Shown here piece by piece: positions 43,650 through 52,521 of a stretch of 64,000 nucleotides of DNA (its first letter is position 1; the number at the start of each line of letters is the position of its first letter). The position numbers were made by a program, and so were the translations under genes. The notes under the pieces were generated by a model, which saw only the letters and a list, made by a program, of their open reading frames with translations, was not told where the DNA came from and did no database searches. Location: assembly GCF_030418305.1 (NCBI RefSeq), contig NZ_JAUHPX010000001.1:62001-126000 (forward strand), written 5' to 3'. The DNA comes from Demequina lignilytica. GTDB taxonomy: Bacteria; Actinomycetota; Actinomycetes; Actinomycetales; Demequinaceae.

Positions 43650-44291
43650 ATGACCACCGCAGACGGGCGCGACACCCGTTGGGAGCAGCACCGTCAGGAC
43701 CGACGGCGCGAGCTCGTGTCGCATGCTCTCCGGGCGATCCGCGTGCATGGCGCGCGGGTCGGCATGGATGAGATCGCCGCCCGCGCGGGCACGTCGAAGA
43801 CGGTGATCTACCGGCACTTCGGCGACCGCGCAGGGCTCTACGACGCCGTCGTCGAGTCGGTCCACGCGTACATCCATGCAGGCCTGACACGCACGCTGCA
43901 GGACAGCGCGGACGGCGACCTGGGCCACCTGATCCACGACCTCGCCGACGCGTACCTGGCGCTGGTCGAGCGCGATCCGCAGATCTACCGCTTCGTGCTC
44001 GAGCGCCCGGTGGCCACGGCCGACCACCCTGGCGACCCGGCGGGATCCCTGCCGTCGCTCATCGGGGACCACGTCGGCCAGGCCATCGCGGCCCACCTCA
44101 CCGCGACCGGTCGAGACGCGTCCTGCGCCGGGACCTGGGGCCACGGCATCGTCGGGTTCGTCCGCGCGGCGGCCGACCGCTGGATGGCCGGCGATCCGCG
44201 GGCTCCCCGCGGCCAGGTGGTCGCCGAGATCGACGCCCTGCTCGCCGGCGCGCTCGCCGACGCCCGTCCACCCGCCCCGCTCGGGGCCTGA
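43650..44291 (+). CDS. TetR family regulator of fatty-acid genes
   Basis: The 213-residue protein has the TetR helix-turn-helix (about residues 22-65: HALRAIRVHGARVGMDEIAA, TSKTVIYRHFGDRAGLY). The C-terminal half is a ligand domain of the type found in fatty-acid regulators. It is divergent from fadA and 39 bp upstream of the acyl-CoA oxidase-like gene, so it is flanked by its likely targets. An acyl-CoA inducer is plausible but unproven. A leaderless start is indicated by TACTGT at 6 nt. Confidence 0.88.
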   Translation: MTTADGRDTRWEQHRQDRRRELVSHALRAIRVHGARVGMDEIAARAGTSKTVIYRHFGDRAGLYDAVVESVHAYIHAGLTRTLQDSADGDLGHLIHDLADAYLALVERDPQIYRFVLERPVATADHPGDPAGSLPSLIGDHVGQAIAAHLTATGRDASCAGTWGHGIVGFVRAAADRWMAGDPRAPRGQVVAEIDALLAGALADARPPAPLGA

Positions 44292-44330
44292 TCCCTACCC
44301 ACCCCGACCACCCCCTACCGAGGAGCAACG

Positions 44331-46280
44331 ATGACGTTGACCCACGAGACCCCGTCGCCCATCGCCGAGGAGCAGCTGACCGTGCTGGGCGCCCGCCTCC
44401 GCGCGGCCCTCGACGGGCCCTTCGCCGCCGAGAGGGCGGTGGGCCGTGCGACCTTCCCAGCCGACGGGATGCACCTGGACCCCGCCGTCGGGATGGAGGA
44501 TGCGCGCGAGTGGACGCTCGCCCGGCTCATCGAGCTCGAACGCCGGGGCTTCGGCCACTCGGGCGTCCCCGACGGTGCGAACGCGGTGTCCGACCCGCTC
44601 ACCGCGGTCACCACCTTCGAGATGCTCGCGCATGGCGACCTGTCCGTCACCATCAAGTCCGGGGTCCAGTTCGGGCTGTTCGGCGGGGCGGTCACCAACC
44701 TCGGGACGGAGTGGCACCACCGCACGTTCCTCCCCGGCATCACCGACCTGACGCTGCTGGGCGCCTTCGCGATGACCGAGCTGGGCCACGGCTCCGACGT
44801 CCAGCACCTCGAGACGACGCTCACGTACGTGCGGGAGACGGACGAGATCGAGATCCACTCGCCCACACCGAGCGCGCGCAAGGCGTACCTGGGCAACGCT
44901 GCGAGGCACGGCACCATGGCCGCCGTCTTCGGCCAGCTCGTGGTCGACGGCGAGCAGCACGGGATCCACGTGGTGCTGGTCCCGATCAGGGACGACCATG
45001 GCGTCGACCTGCCCGGCGTCACCACCGGCGACCACGGGCACAAGGGCGGCCTGCTCGGGGTGGACAACGGCACGCTTCAGTTCGACCGGGTCCGCGTGCC
45101 GCGCCGGATGCTGCTCGACCGCTACGGCGGGGTCACCGACGAGGGCGTGTACACGTCGCCCATCTCCAGCACCAGCAAGCGCTTCTTCACCATGCTGGGG
45201 ACGCTGGTGCGCGGTCGCGTCTGCATCGGCGGCGGCGCGGGCATCACGGCCCGACGCGCGCTCTCCATCGCGGTGCGGCACGGGCTCCGCCGCCGCCAGT
45301 TCCCGGCGGCGGGCCGGCCGGAGGGCGTGCTGCTGCTCGACTACCTGACGCACCAGCGTCGCCTCCTGCCCAGGGTCGCGGAGGCCTATGCGTACGGGTT
45401 CGCGCAGAACGAGCTGGTCGAGCTGCTCGTGAAGGTCCAGGGCCCGGCCGACCACACGGAGGCGGACCAGCGCGAGCTCGAGACCCGCGCCGCCGGGCTC
45501 AAGGCGCAGACCACGTGGTTCGCGAACGCCACGGTGCAGGAGGCGCGGGAGGCCTGCGGCGGCTTCGGCTACATGAGCGAGAACCGGCTCACCCAGCTCC
45601 GCGGCGACGTCGACATCTTCGCGACCTTCGAGGGTGACAACACGGTCCTCATGCAGCTGGTGGCGAAGGCCCTGCTGACCGGGGTCAAGGAGTCGTGGAG
45701 CGCGCTCGACCGTTCCGGTGTGGTGCAGGCCACCACCCGCATGATCGGCGAGGCCATGGTGGAGCGGACCGCGGCGAACGTGATCGTCGAGCGCGTGGCC
45801 GACGGGGCGCGCAGGCGTCCCGAGGAGACCACGCTCGTGGACCGTGGCTGGCACGCCCTCATGTTCGAGGAGCGCGCACGGCACTCGCTCGACTCCCTGG
45901 CGCGTCGGATGCGCGCGGCCTCGAAGAGCGGCGGCGACCAGTTCGAGGCGTTCAACCGGCTGGGCGGGCACGTGCAGTTCGCCGCGCGGGCGCACGTGCA
46001 GCGCCAGGTGCTCGGCGCCTTCATCACCGCCCTCGAGCAGGACCTGGACGCTCAGACGCGCGAGGTGCTGGAGAGGCTCTGCAGCCTGTATGCCCTCGCC
46101 TCGATCCACGAGGACCGCGCCTGGTTCGTCGAGCATCACCGCATGTCGCTCGGACGCAGCAAGGCGCTGGGCGATCAGATCGACGCGCTGTGCCGCGAGC
46201 TCCGCCCCCACGCGCTGCCGCTCGTCGAGGGCCTGGGCGTCCCCGAGGCGTGGCTGGGGACGGCGTTCCTCGAGGACTGA
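44331..46280 (+). CDS. Acyl-CoA oxidase/dehydrogenase
   Basis: The 649-residue flavoprotein catalyses the first beta-oxidation step, making trans-2-enoyl-CoA. Its length and TFEGDNTVLMQLVAKALL (about residues 435-452, with the catalytic Glu) put it with acyl-CoA oxidases and the long FadE enzymes. FAMTELGHGSDVQHLET is the FAD/substrate segment. In mycobacteria fadE5 sits at the equivalent place by fadA2-fabG4-htdX. Whether O2 or an electron-transfer flavoprotein is the acceptor cannot be read. AGGAG lies before the ATG. Confidence 0.88.
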   Translation: MTLTHETPSPIAEEQLTVLGARLRAALDGPFAAERAVGRATFPADGMHLDPAVGMEDAREWTLARLIELERRGFGHSGVPDGANAVSDPLTAVTTFEMLAHGDLSVTIKSGVQFGLFGGAVTNLGTEWHHRTFLPGITDLTLLGAFAMTELGHGSDVQHLETTLTYVRETDEIEIHSPTPSARKAYLGNAARHGTMAAVFGQLVVDGEQHGIHVVLVPIRDDHGVDLPGVTTGDHGHKGGLLGVDNGTLQFDRVRVPRRMLLDRYGGVTDEGVYTSPISSTSKRFFTMLGTLVRGRVCIGGGAGITARRALSIAVRHGLRRRQFPAAGRPEGVLLLDYLTHQRRLLPRVAEAYAYGFAQNELVELLVKVQGPADHTEADQRELETRAAGLKAQTTWFANATVQEAREACGGFGYMSENRLTQLRGDVDIFATFEGDNTVLMQLVAKALLTGVKESWSALDRSGVVQATTRMIGEAMVERTAANVIVERVADGARRRPEETTLVDRGWHALMFEERARHSLDSLARRMRAASKSGGDQFEAFNRLGGHVQFAARAHVQRQVLGAFITALEQDLDAQTREVLERLCSLYALASIHEDRAWFVEHHRMSLGRSKALGDQIDALCRELRPHALPLVEGLGVPEAWLGTAFLED

Positions 46281-46326
46281 CGCGTGGCCGCGGGCCCGGC
46301 CTCCCTGGGTGTGCGAGGCTGGGCCC

Positions 46327-47226
46327 GTGCCCTTCGACCCCCACGCGCCCCGGGATCCCGGCGACGCCTGGGCCGAGGCGCCGGACGGCACGCGCTACTG
46401 GGGCCGCTTCGGAGCCGCGGGGCTGGTCGCCCACGACCCGGACCGCGGCGTCCTCCTGCAGCATCGCGCGCTGTGGAGCCACCACGGGGGCACCTGGGGC
46501 ATCCCGGGAGGCGCCCGCCACGCGGGCGAGGCTGCGGTGCCGGGGGCCCTCCGCGAGGCGTGGGAGGAGGCCTCGGTACCGCCCGGGTCGCTGCGCGTCG
46601 CGGCGACCTCGACCCTCGAGCTGGGCTTCTGGTCGTACACCACCGTGGTCGCGCGCGTGACCACGCCGTTCGAGCCGCACGCCACCGACGACGAGAGCCA
46701 GGAGCTCGCCTGGATCCCCGTGGACCAGGTCGCCTCCCTCGAGCTCCATCCCGGCTTCGGCGCCGCATGGCCCCGCCTGCACGGGATGCTCGGGCTCGCG
46801 CCGGCCGTGGTGGTCGACGCCGCGAACGTCGTCGGCTCCGTTCCCGACGGATGGTGGCGCGATCGCCGCGGCGCCGCCGAGCGGCTCGCCGGCCGGGTGG
46901 CCGAGTGGGCGGCCGCGGGCATCGACGCGGGAGCGCTCGACCTCCCGGAGGGGCGATGGTTCCCTCGCGTCGAGCTCGTCGTCGAGGGCCGGGCGCGGGG
47001 CGCGCGAGCGGACGGCGTCGACGTCCATGACGCTCCCGGCGAGGGGGACGATGCGGTGGTCTCGCGGGTGGAGGCACGCCACGCCGCGGGGGAGCGCGTG
47101 ACGGTGGTCACCTCCGATCGTGGCCTCGCCGCGCGGGTCGGCCCGTTCGCGGACGTCCGCGGGGCGCGGTGGCTGCTCGACCAGCTCCGTCCCGGAGCGG
47201 GCGAGGGGCGCGCGCCCGCGGAATAG
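46327..47226 (+). CDS. Nudix hydrolase fused to a YacP-like NYN domain
   Basis: Residues about 20-150 form a Nudix domain; the box is complete except for one Gly (GARHAGE, then REAWEEASV). Residues about 158-299 begin with VVVDAANVVGSVPDGWWRDR and end with VTVVTSDRGLAARV, the pattern of YacP-like NYN/PIN ribonuclease domains. The fusion links a nucleotide-cleaning enzyme to a possible RNA nuclease; 5'-end processing or nucleotide housekeeping is a guess. The GTG at 46327 gives VPFDPHAP. Confidence 0.78.
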   Translation: MPFDPHAPRDPGDAWAEAPDGTRYWGRFGAAGLVAHDPDRGVLLQHRALWSHHGGTWGIPGGARHAGEAAVPGALREAWEEASVPPGSLRVAATSTLELGFWSYTTVVARVTTPFEPHATDDESQELAWIPVDQVASLELHPGFGAAWPRLHGMLGLAPAVVVDAANVVGSVPDGWWRDRRGAAERLAGRVAEWAAAGIDAGALDLPEGRWFPRVELVVEGRARGARADGVDVHDAPGEGDDAVVSRVEARHAAGERVTVVTSDRGLAARVGPFADVRGARWLLDQLRPGAGEGRAPAE

Positions 47227-47304
47227 GATGCGGGCGTCGCGACGTTCCGGTCGCGACAACCGCGAGCTCGACGGGGAGCGCCGCCCGAGAAGAACGGTGC
47301 CCCT

Positions 47305-48552
47305 GTGTCAGACCTCAGCCCCGCGCGCACGCGCCTGGCGCTGCTCGCGCTCGCCCTCGGCGGATTCGCGATCGGTGCGACCGAGTTCGTCGCGATGGGC
47401 CTTCTGCCCGAGATCGCGCGCGACCTGCTCCCGGACCTCGCGGGCGAGGAGCCCGAGGCGGCGATCGCGCGCGCGGGCCTGCTCATCTCCGCCTACGCGG
47501 CGGGGGTCGTGGTGGGCGCGCCGACCATCGCCGCGTTCGCGGCACGCCTGCCCCGCACCCGCCTGCTCATGGCCCTGGCGGCCGCGTTCACCCTCGCGAC
47601 CCTCGCCTCCGCGGTCGCACCCACGTTCGGCACGGTCGTCGCGGCCCGCTTCGTCGCCGGGCTCCCGCACGGGGCGTACTTCGGCGTCGCCGCACTGGTG
47701 GCCGCGCAGCTGATGGGTCCCGGCAGGCGCGGCCAGGCCGTCGCCTACGTCCTGTCCGGCCTCGCCATCGCGAACGTGGTCGGGGTGCCCCTCATCACGG
47801 CGCTCGGCCAGCAGGCCGGATGGCGCATCGCGTACGTGGTGGTGGCCGCGCTCTTCGGGGCCACGCTGCTCGCCATCGCGCTGCTGGTCCCGCGGGTCCC
47901 CGGCGACCCGCAGGCGACCGTGCGGAGCGAGCTGCGCGCGTTCCGACGCCCCGCGGTCTGGCTCGCGCTGGGGACGGGCGCGCTCGGCTTCGGCGGGTTC
48001 TTCGCCGTGTACTCGTACATCTCCCCGCTGGCCACCGAGGTCACGGGCACGGCCTCGGGGCTCGTGCCGCTCGTCCTCGTCGTGGTCGGCCTGGGCATGA
48101 CGGCAGGCAACGCCTGGGGCGGGCGGCTCGCGGACGGCGGCGCCGTGCGCGCCATCTTCATCCTGTTCGCCGCCTTCGCGGGATCGCTCGTCCTGCTGGC
48201 GCTGACCGCGTCCCATCCGGCGGGTCTCTTCGTCGGCGGGTTCCTGGTCGGGGGATCCGCCGCGGCGCTGTCGCCCGCGATCCAGACCCGCCTCATGGAC
48301 GTCGCGGGTGACAGCCAGACCATCGCCGCGGCCGTCAACCATTCGTCGCTGAACCTGGGCAACAGCCTGGGTGCCGCGCTCGGCGGAGCCGTCATCGCGG
48401 CCGGCTGGGGCTACGTGGCGCCCACCTGGCTCGGACTCGCGCTCTGCGTGCCGGGCGTGCTGCTCGCGTGGGCGGGGGCTGCGCTGACGGCCCGGTCCGC
48501 GCGCCGCGAGGCCCTCCCGTCGACGGCGCGCGTGCCCGTCGGCGCGCGCTGA
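47305..48552 (+). CDS. MFS transporter, DHA1 (AraJ-like) family
   Basis: The 415-residue protein has 12 predicted helices. GGFAIGATEFVAMGLLPEIA in helix 1 is the hallmark of AraJ/YdhP-type sugar or drug exporters. GLPHGAYFGVAALVAA (helix 4-5, motif C-like) and the repeated half after about residue 215 fit. The substrate is unknown. The GTG start at 47305 has only a weak purine stretch upstream. It follows the Nudix-NYN gene by 78 bp. Confidence 0.9.
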   Translation: MSDLSPARTRLALLALALGGFAIGATEFVAMGLLPEIARDLLPDLAGEEPEAAIARAGLLISAYAAGVVVGAPTIAAFAARLPRTRLLMALAAAFTLATLASAVAPTFGTVVAARFVAGLPHGAYFGVAALVAAQLMGPGRRGQAVAYVLSGLAIANVVGVPLITALGQQAGWRIAYVVVAALFGATLLAIALLVPRVPGDPQATVRSELRAFRRPAVWLALGTGALGFGGFFAVYSYISPLATEVTGTASGLVPLVLVVVGLGMTAGNAWGGRLADGGAVRAIFILFAAFAGSLVLLALTASHPAGLFVGGFLVGGSAAALSPAIQTRLMDVAGDSQTIAAAVNHSSLNLGNSLGAALGGAVIAAGWGYVAPTWLGLALCVPGVLLAWAGAALTARSARREALPSTARVPVGAR

Positions 48553-48603
48553 CCGCCCGTCCTCGCACCACCGGGCATGATGGCGGGGATGAGGGAGGCC
48601 TCG

Positions 48604-49863
48604 ATGGAGCGGACCTGGGTCATGGCGCTGCGGCGTCTGTCGCGCCGGATGTGGGGACGGCTGACGCTGCAGTCGCTCGCCGCGGTCGCCTTCGTGATCG
48701 TCGCGGGCGCTGTCGGACAGCGCGCCCCGGAGCTGGCGGGCATCGACCTGGGCCAGGACTCGGTGACCACGATCCTCTCGGTGCTCGCGTCGTCGATGCT
48801 CGCCGTGACCACCTTCTCGCTCACCGCGCTGATCTCCGCGTACTCGTCTGCCGCCCGGGCCGCCACTCCGCGCGCGACGCGTCTGCTGATCGAGGACCCG
48901 ACCTCGCAGAACGCCCTCGCGGGCTTCCTCGGCGCGTTCGTGTTCGCCATCGCCGGGATCGTGGCCCTCGCCAGCGGTTATGTCGCGGAGCGCGGGAAGA
49001 TGCTGGTCTTCATCGGCTCGCTGCTCGTGATCGCGTGGGTCGTGGTCACGCTCGTGCGATGGATCGAGCACCTCACCAGGTTCGGCCGGATGGCCGACAT
49101 CCTCGATCGCGTCGAGGATGCCGCGGCGGACACCCTGCGCGCGCATGCCCGCCGCCCTCACCTCGGAGGAGAGCCCCCGAGCGACCCCGCCGGACCCGTG
49201 GTGGCCGTGGGCGCCGAGCGCACGGGATTCCTCACGGTGGTCGCGATGGACCGGCTCGCGGCGGCCGCGAAGGAGCACGGGCTGCGCATCCACGCCCGTG
49301 TGGTGCCGGGCGACGACGTGCGCCCCGGCGACACCCTCGCGCTCGTCGAGGGTGGCCCGGGCGAGGCCGCACGGACTGCGGTGCGTGACGCCTTCCTCGT
49401 CGAACGTCACCGCACCTACGAGCAGGATCCGCGGCTCGGGGTCGTCGCCCTCGCCGAGATCGCGAGCCGCGCGCTGTCGCCGTCGACCAACGACCAGGGA
49501 ACCGCGATCGAGGTGCTCGGGGCCCTGCAACGGGTCCTCGCCGACGTGCAGGGTGTGCCCGAGGAGCGGGAGGTCTCCCATCCGGGGGTCCACATGGCTC
49601 GCGTCGAGCTCAGCGACCTCCTGGTGGACGGATTCCGACCGATCGCGCGGGACGGTGCCGGTGTGGTCGAGGTCGGCGTGCGCCTCCAGCACGCGCTCGC
49701 CGGACTCGCGCACGCGGCGCCCGGAGAGAAGGCCGAGCCGATCCGGGCGATGGCGGAGGAGGCGGCCCGCAGGTCGCTGTCCGCGCTCACCGATCCCGTG
49801 GACCGGGACGCGATCGCCGAGGCCGCCGCGGCGCTGCTCGGCGGGCCTCCTCAGGCGAGCTGA
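48604..49863 (+). CDS. DUF2254 membrane protein
   Basis: The 419-residue protein belongs to DUF2254. It has four membrane helices in the first 165 residues (VLASSMLAVTTFSLTALISAYSS is diagnostic) and a soluble C-terminal part containing ALSPSTNDQGTAIEVLGAL, the most conserved family motif. The function is unknown. The ATG at 48604 is preferred because GGGAGG lies 6 nt upstream; two earlier in-frame ATGs (48577, 48589) lack one. Its last 13 bp overlap the convergent esterase gene. Confidence 0.87.
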   Translation: MERTWVMALRRLSRRMWGRLTLQSLAAVAFVIVAGAVGQRAPELAGIDLGQDSVTTILSVLASSMLAVTTFSLTALISAYSSAARAATPRATRLLIEDPTSQNALAGFLGAFVFAIAGIVALASGYVAERGKMLVFIGSLLVIAWVVVTLVRWIEHLTRFGRMADILDRVEDAAADTLRAHARRPHLGGEPPSDPAGPVVAVGAERTGFLTVVAMDRLAAAAKEHGLRIHARVVPGDDVRPGDTLALVEGGPGEAARTAVRDAFLVERHRTYEQDPRLGVVALAEIASRALSPSTNDQGTAIEVLGALQRVLADVQGVPEEREVSHPGVHMARVELSDLLVDGFRPIARDGAGVVEVGVRLQHALAGLAHAAPGEKAEPIRAMAEEAARRSLSALTDPVDRDAIAEAAAALLGGPPQAS

Positions 49864-50480
49864 GCCGCGAGGAACGCGCGCACGTCGCCCATCTCCTCCT
49901 CGTGAACGGCGTGCCCGAGGCCCGGATAGACGTGGCGCGTCGCGACGGTGTGCGCGTCGATCCACCGCGCGGTGCGCGCGACGGCCTCCGGCCAGATCAC
50001 GGGATCCGCGTCCCCGCGCCCCCAGAACACCGGGGGGCGGGTGCGTGCGAGCGCGGCGTCGGCGGGTTCCTCGCCCTCGTGGACGAACCCGGCGAGCACC
50101 ACCGGGGCGACCACCCGCTCGGGGCGGGTCCGCAGCAGCTGGAGCGCCATCAGGCCGCCCTGCGAGAAGCCCATCGGCACCACCTGGACGTCGTCGGGCA
50201 GGGTCGCCTCGACCCAGTCCCAGACGGCGTCCGCCGCCGACCGGATCGCGGTGACGTCCATGGCCCCGTCGGTGGAGAGCGGGAACCACGCCGCGGCGCC
50301 GTAGCCCATCTCGAGGGGCGCCCGCAGCGACGCCCACGGGAGTCCCCGCGGGAGGAACGCGGCGAGGCCAGGCAGGTCGTGCTCGTGCGAGCCGAAACCG
50401 TGCAGGAGGAGGGCGACGCGGTCCGGCGACGCGGTCGGGCCGGGCCAGCCGGGGGAGAGGACGGATCTCAGCAGAGGCAT
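49851..50480 (-). CDS. Phospholipase/carboxylesterase family alpha/beta-hydrolase
   Basis: The 209-residue hydrolase has the oxyanion segment LLHGFGSHEHDL, the nucleophile elbow GFSQGG (about residues 107-112), the Asp in WGRGDADPVI and the His in GLGHAVHEEE. It is of the YpfH/acyl-protein-thioesterase class, cytosolic and active on short acyl esters. The ATG at 50480 (MPLLRSV) is chosen since a GATACT -10-like box lies 6 nt upstream and the longer frame runs into low-complexity sequence. Confidence 0.88.
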   Translation of the reverse strand: MPLLRSVLSPGWPGPTASPDRVALLLHGFGSHEHDLPGLAAFLPRGLPWASLRAPLEMGYGAAAWFPLSTDGAMDVTAIRSAADAVWDWVEATLPDDVQVVPMGFSQGGLMALQLLRTRPERVVAPVVLAGFVHEGEEPADAALARTRPPVFWGRGDADPVIWPEAVARTARWIDAHTVATRHVYPGLGHAVHEEEMGDVRAFLAAQLA

Positions 50481-50556
50481 GCGCCCAGTATCGCGGTCGT
50501 CGGACGTGGCCTCGTGCGCGTGGAAGGATGGCGCCACCGACCGTGGAGGGATCCTC

Positions 50557-50766
50557 ATGACCGACACCGACGCCCACGCCGCCGGCCAGCGAGCCGAGCG
50601 GGATCGCATCGTCGCCTATCTCGCGTTCCACGAGGCCAGCGCGCGTGCCAAGGCCGACCAGGCCGAGTCCGACGACTCGCGCGTCTACCAGAGCACCATC
50701 GCGAACGCGATGAAGGCGATGGGCGAGGCGATCGCCGGCGACTTCCACTGGAAGGCGCCGCTGTAG
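50557..50766 (+). CDS. Small hypothetical protein, 69 residues
   Basis: This short soluble protein (MTDTDAHAAGQRAERDRIV...) is mostly helical, acidic at the N-terminus and ends with IAGDFHWKAPL. I do not recognise the family. It has GGAGGG 7 nt before the ATG and codon use like its neighbours. It is divergent from the esterase gene and convergent with the aldo-keto reductase (9-bp gap), so it is a stand-alone unit. Confidence 0.7.
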   Translation: MTDTDAHAAGQRAERDRIVAYLAFHEASARAKADQAESDDSRVYQSTIANAMKAMGEAIAGDFHWKAPL

Positions 50767-50775
50767 GGCGTCCGG

Positions 50776-51708
50776 TCAGGGCACGGTGTGCCCGGCGGCG
50801 CGGAACATCTCGTACCACTCGGACCGCGCGAGGTGGACGTCGGCGCCCTGCGCGGCGGCCACGACGCGCGCGGGGGTCGTGGTGCCCAGCACCACCTGCA
50901 TCTGCGCGGGGTGGCGGGTCAGCCACGCCACCGCGATCGCCTCGGCCGGCACCTCGTACTTCCAGGCGAGGCGGTCGATCACGGCGTTGAGCTCCGCGTA
51001 GTTGGGGTTGCCCAGGAACGGGCCGTCGAAGAAGCGGGACTGGAACGGCGACCAGGCCTGGAGGGTGATGTCGTTCAGGCGGCAGTAGTCGACGATCCCG
51101 TTGTCCCGGTCGATCGACTGGTCCAGGTCGCCCATGTTCATGGCGATCCCGCTGGCGATCGACGGGGCGTGCGTCACCGAGAGCTGGATCTGGTTGGCGA
51201 CCAGCGGCTGGCGCACCGAGCGCTTGAGCAGCTCGATCTGACCAGGGGTGTGGTTCGAGACGCCGAAGTGGAGCACCTTGCCCGCGGCGTGCAGATGGTC
51301 GAAGGCGCGCGCGACCTCGTCGGGCTCGACCAGGGCGTCGGGACGATGCAGCAGCAGGATGTCGATGCGGTCGGTGCCGAGCGCCTCGAGCGAGCCCTCG
51401 ACGGAGTCGACGATGTGGTCGTAGCTGAAGTCGAAGTACGGTCCGGGCTGGCGGATGCCGCACTTGGTCTGGATGGTGAACGCGTCGCGCTCGGACGGGC
51501 TCAGCCGCATCGCCTCCGCGAACCGGCGCTCGCACCCGTGGTATGGCGGACCGTAGAGGTCGGCGTGGTCGATGAAGTCGATGCCGACGTCGCGCGCGGC
51601 CGCGACGAGCTCGCGCACCTCGTCGTCGCTCTTCTCGACGATCCGCATGAGCCCGAGCACGACGGCGGGCGCGACGATCTCCGTCCCCGGCATGGCGATG
51701 GTCTTCAT
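50776..51708 (-). CDS. Aldo/keto reductase
   Basis: The 310-residue NADPH-dependent reductase has the AKR barrel: FIDHADLYG with the catalytic Asp and Tyr, FTIQTKCG with the Lys, and LLLHRPDALVEP with the His. It resembles the YdhF-type subgroup with the GKVLHFGVSNHTPGQ segment. It probably reduces aldehydes or ketones; the natural substrate is unknown. GGAGGA precedes the ATG at 7 nt. Confidence 0.93.
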   Translation of the reverse strand: MKTIAMPGTEIVAPAVVLGLMRIVEKSDDEVRELVAAARDVGIDFIDHADLYGPPYHGCERRFAEAMRLSPSERDAFTIQTKCGIRQPGPYFDFSYDHIVDSVEGSLEALGTDRIDILLLHRPDALVEPDEVARAFDHLHAAGKVLHFGVSNHTPGQIELLKRSVRQPLVANQIQLSVTHAPSIASGIAMNMGDLDQSIDRDNGIVDYCRLNDITLQAWSPFQSRFFDGPFLGNPNYAELNAVIDRLAWKYEVPAEAIAVAWLTRHPAQMQVVLGTTTPARVVAAAQGADVHLARSEWYEMFRAAGHTVP

Positions 51709-51760
51709 GGTGGTCCTCCTCGACGTCGGCGTCGGCCCGCGACGGGGCCCTGTCCCCAGG

Positions 51761-52480
51761 CTAGGCCCGCGCGGCGTAGGCGCGTGACGCCTCGACGAAC
51801 GCCTCCCACAGGCCGAGCTCGCCCGGGTCATGCTCCGGGTGCCACTGGACGGCGACGCAGAAGGCGAGCGACGGGTCCTCGATCGCCTCGATCAGCCCGT
51901 CCGCGCTGCGTGCGGACACCACCAGGCCGCGCCCGAGCCGGTCGATCGCCTGGTGATGGTAGACCGGCACGGCGCGCCTGGCGGGGTGGCACCGCGCGAG
52001 AAGCGTCCCCGGCTGGACCGACACCTCGACCGGGCGGAACACCGCGTCGCCCCGCTGGTAGCCCGTGTGGCCGACCACGTCGGGCACATGCTGGTGCAGC
52101 GTGCCGCCACGGGCGACGTTGAGCAGCTGGGCGCCGCGGCACACGCCGAGCACGGGCATGCCGCGCTCCACGGCCGCCGCGAGCAGGGCGAGCTCCCACG
52201 CGTCGCGGTCCGCGCGCGGGGCGTCGGTCTCCGGATGGCGGGCGGCGTCGTAGAGGGCGGGATCGACGTCGTAGCCCCCGGTCAGGTAGAGCCCGTCCAT
52301 GCGGTCGAGCGCCGCGCCGGCCCGGTCCGGCGCGTCGGGCGGGAGGACGGCGGCGGTGCCGCCCGCGCGACGCAGGGGCGCGAGGTAGGCGTCCGGCAGC
52401 CAGACGGCCTCCTGGGTCCAGATGCCGGTCGACGCGACCTCCCTGTACGTGGTGGTCGCGATCATCGGGGGCGTGCTCAC
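51761..52480 (-). CDS. Class I glutamine amidotransferase-like (gamma-glutamyl-GABA hydrolase family)
   Basis: The 239-residue peptidase C26-type protein has nucleophile Cys in VLGVCRGAQLLN (about residue 112), GGYDVDP and the His-Glu pair in QWHPEHD. Relatives such as PuuD hydrolyse gamma-glutamyl-GABA in putrescine breakdown. It starts with GTG at 52480; a TAGATT -10 box lies 6 nt upstream (52487-52492). It is divergent from the HAD phosphatase, only 41 bp apart. No other Puu genes are close. Confidence 0.88.
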   Translation of the reverse strand: MSTPPMIATTTYREVASTGIWTQEAVWLPDAYLAPLRRAGGTAAVLPPDAPDRAGAALDRMDGLYLTGGYDVDPALYDAARHPETDAPRADRDAWELALLAAAVERGMPVLGVCRGAQLLNVARGGTLHQHVPDVVGHTGYQRGDAVFRPVEVSVQPGTLLARCHPARRAVPVYHHQAIDRLGRGLVVSARSADGLIEAIEDPSLAFCVAVQWHPEHDPGELGLWEAFVEASRAYAARA

Positions 52481-52521
52481 GTCGGCAATCTAGCCGGGTC
52501 GCGCGGCTAGGCTTGACTGCC
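52481..52521. promoter_or_regulatory. 41-bp divergent double leaderless promoter
   Basis: The two GTG starts face away from each other over only 41 bp. The minus -10 box is TAGATT (52487-52492) and the plus box TAGGCT (52508-52513), lying in an inverted repeat CTAGCC...GGCTAG (52490-52510). Both genes start with nearly the same bases (GTGAGCACSCC), so the whole region is roughly symmetric. The -35 zones must overlap the opposite -10. Confidence 0.6.

Noticed and set aside
44295..46391. Minus-strand open frame of 698 codons
   Set aside because: It is the antisense shadow of the acyl-CoA oxidase-like gene.
47308..50748. Minus-strand open frame of 1146 codons
   Set aside because: It covers the MFS, DUF2254 and esterase genes in other frames; those have clear family motifs.
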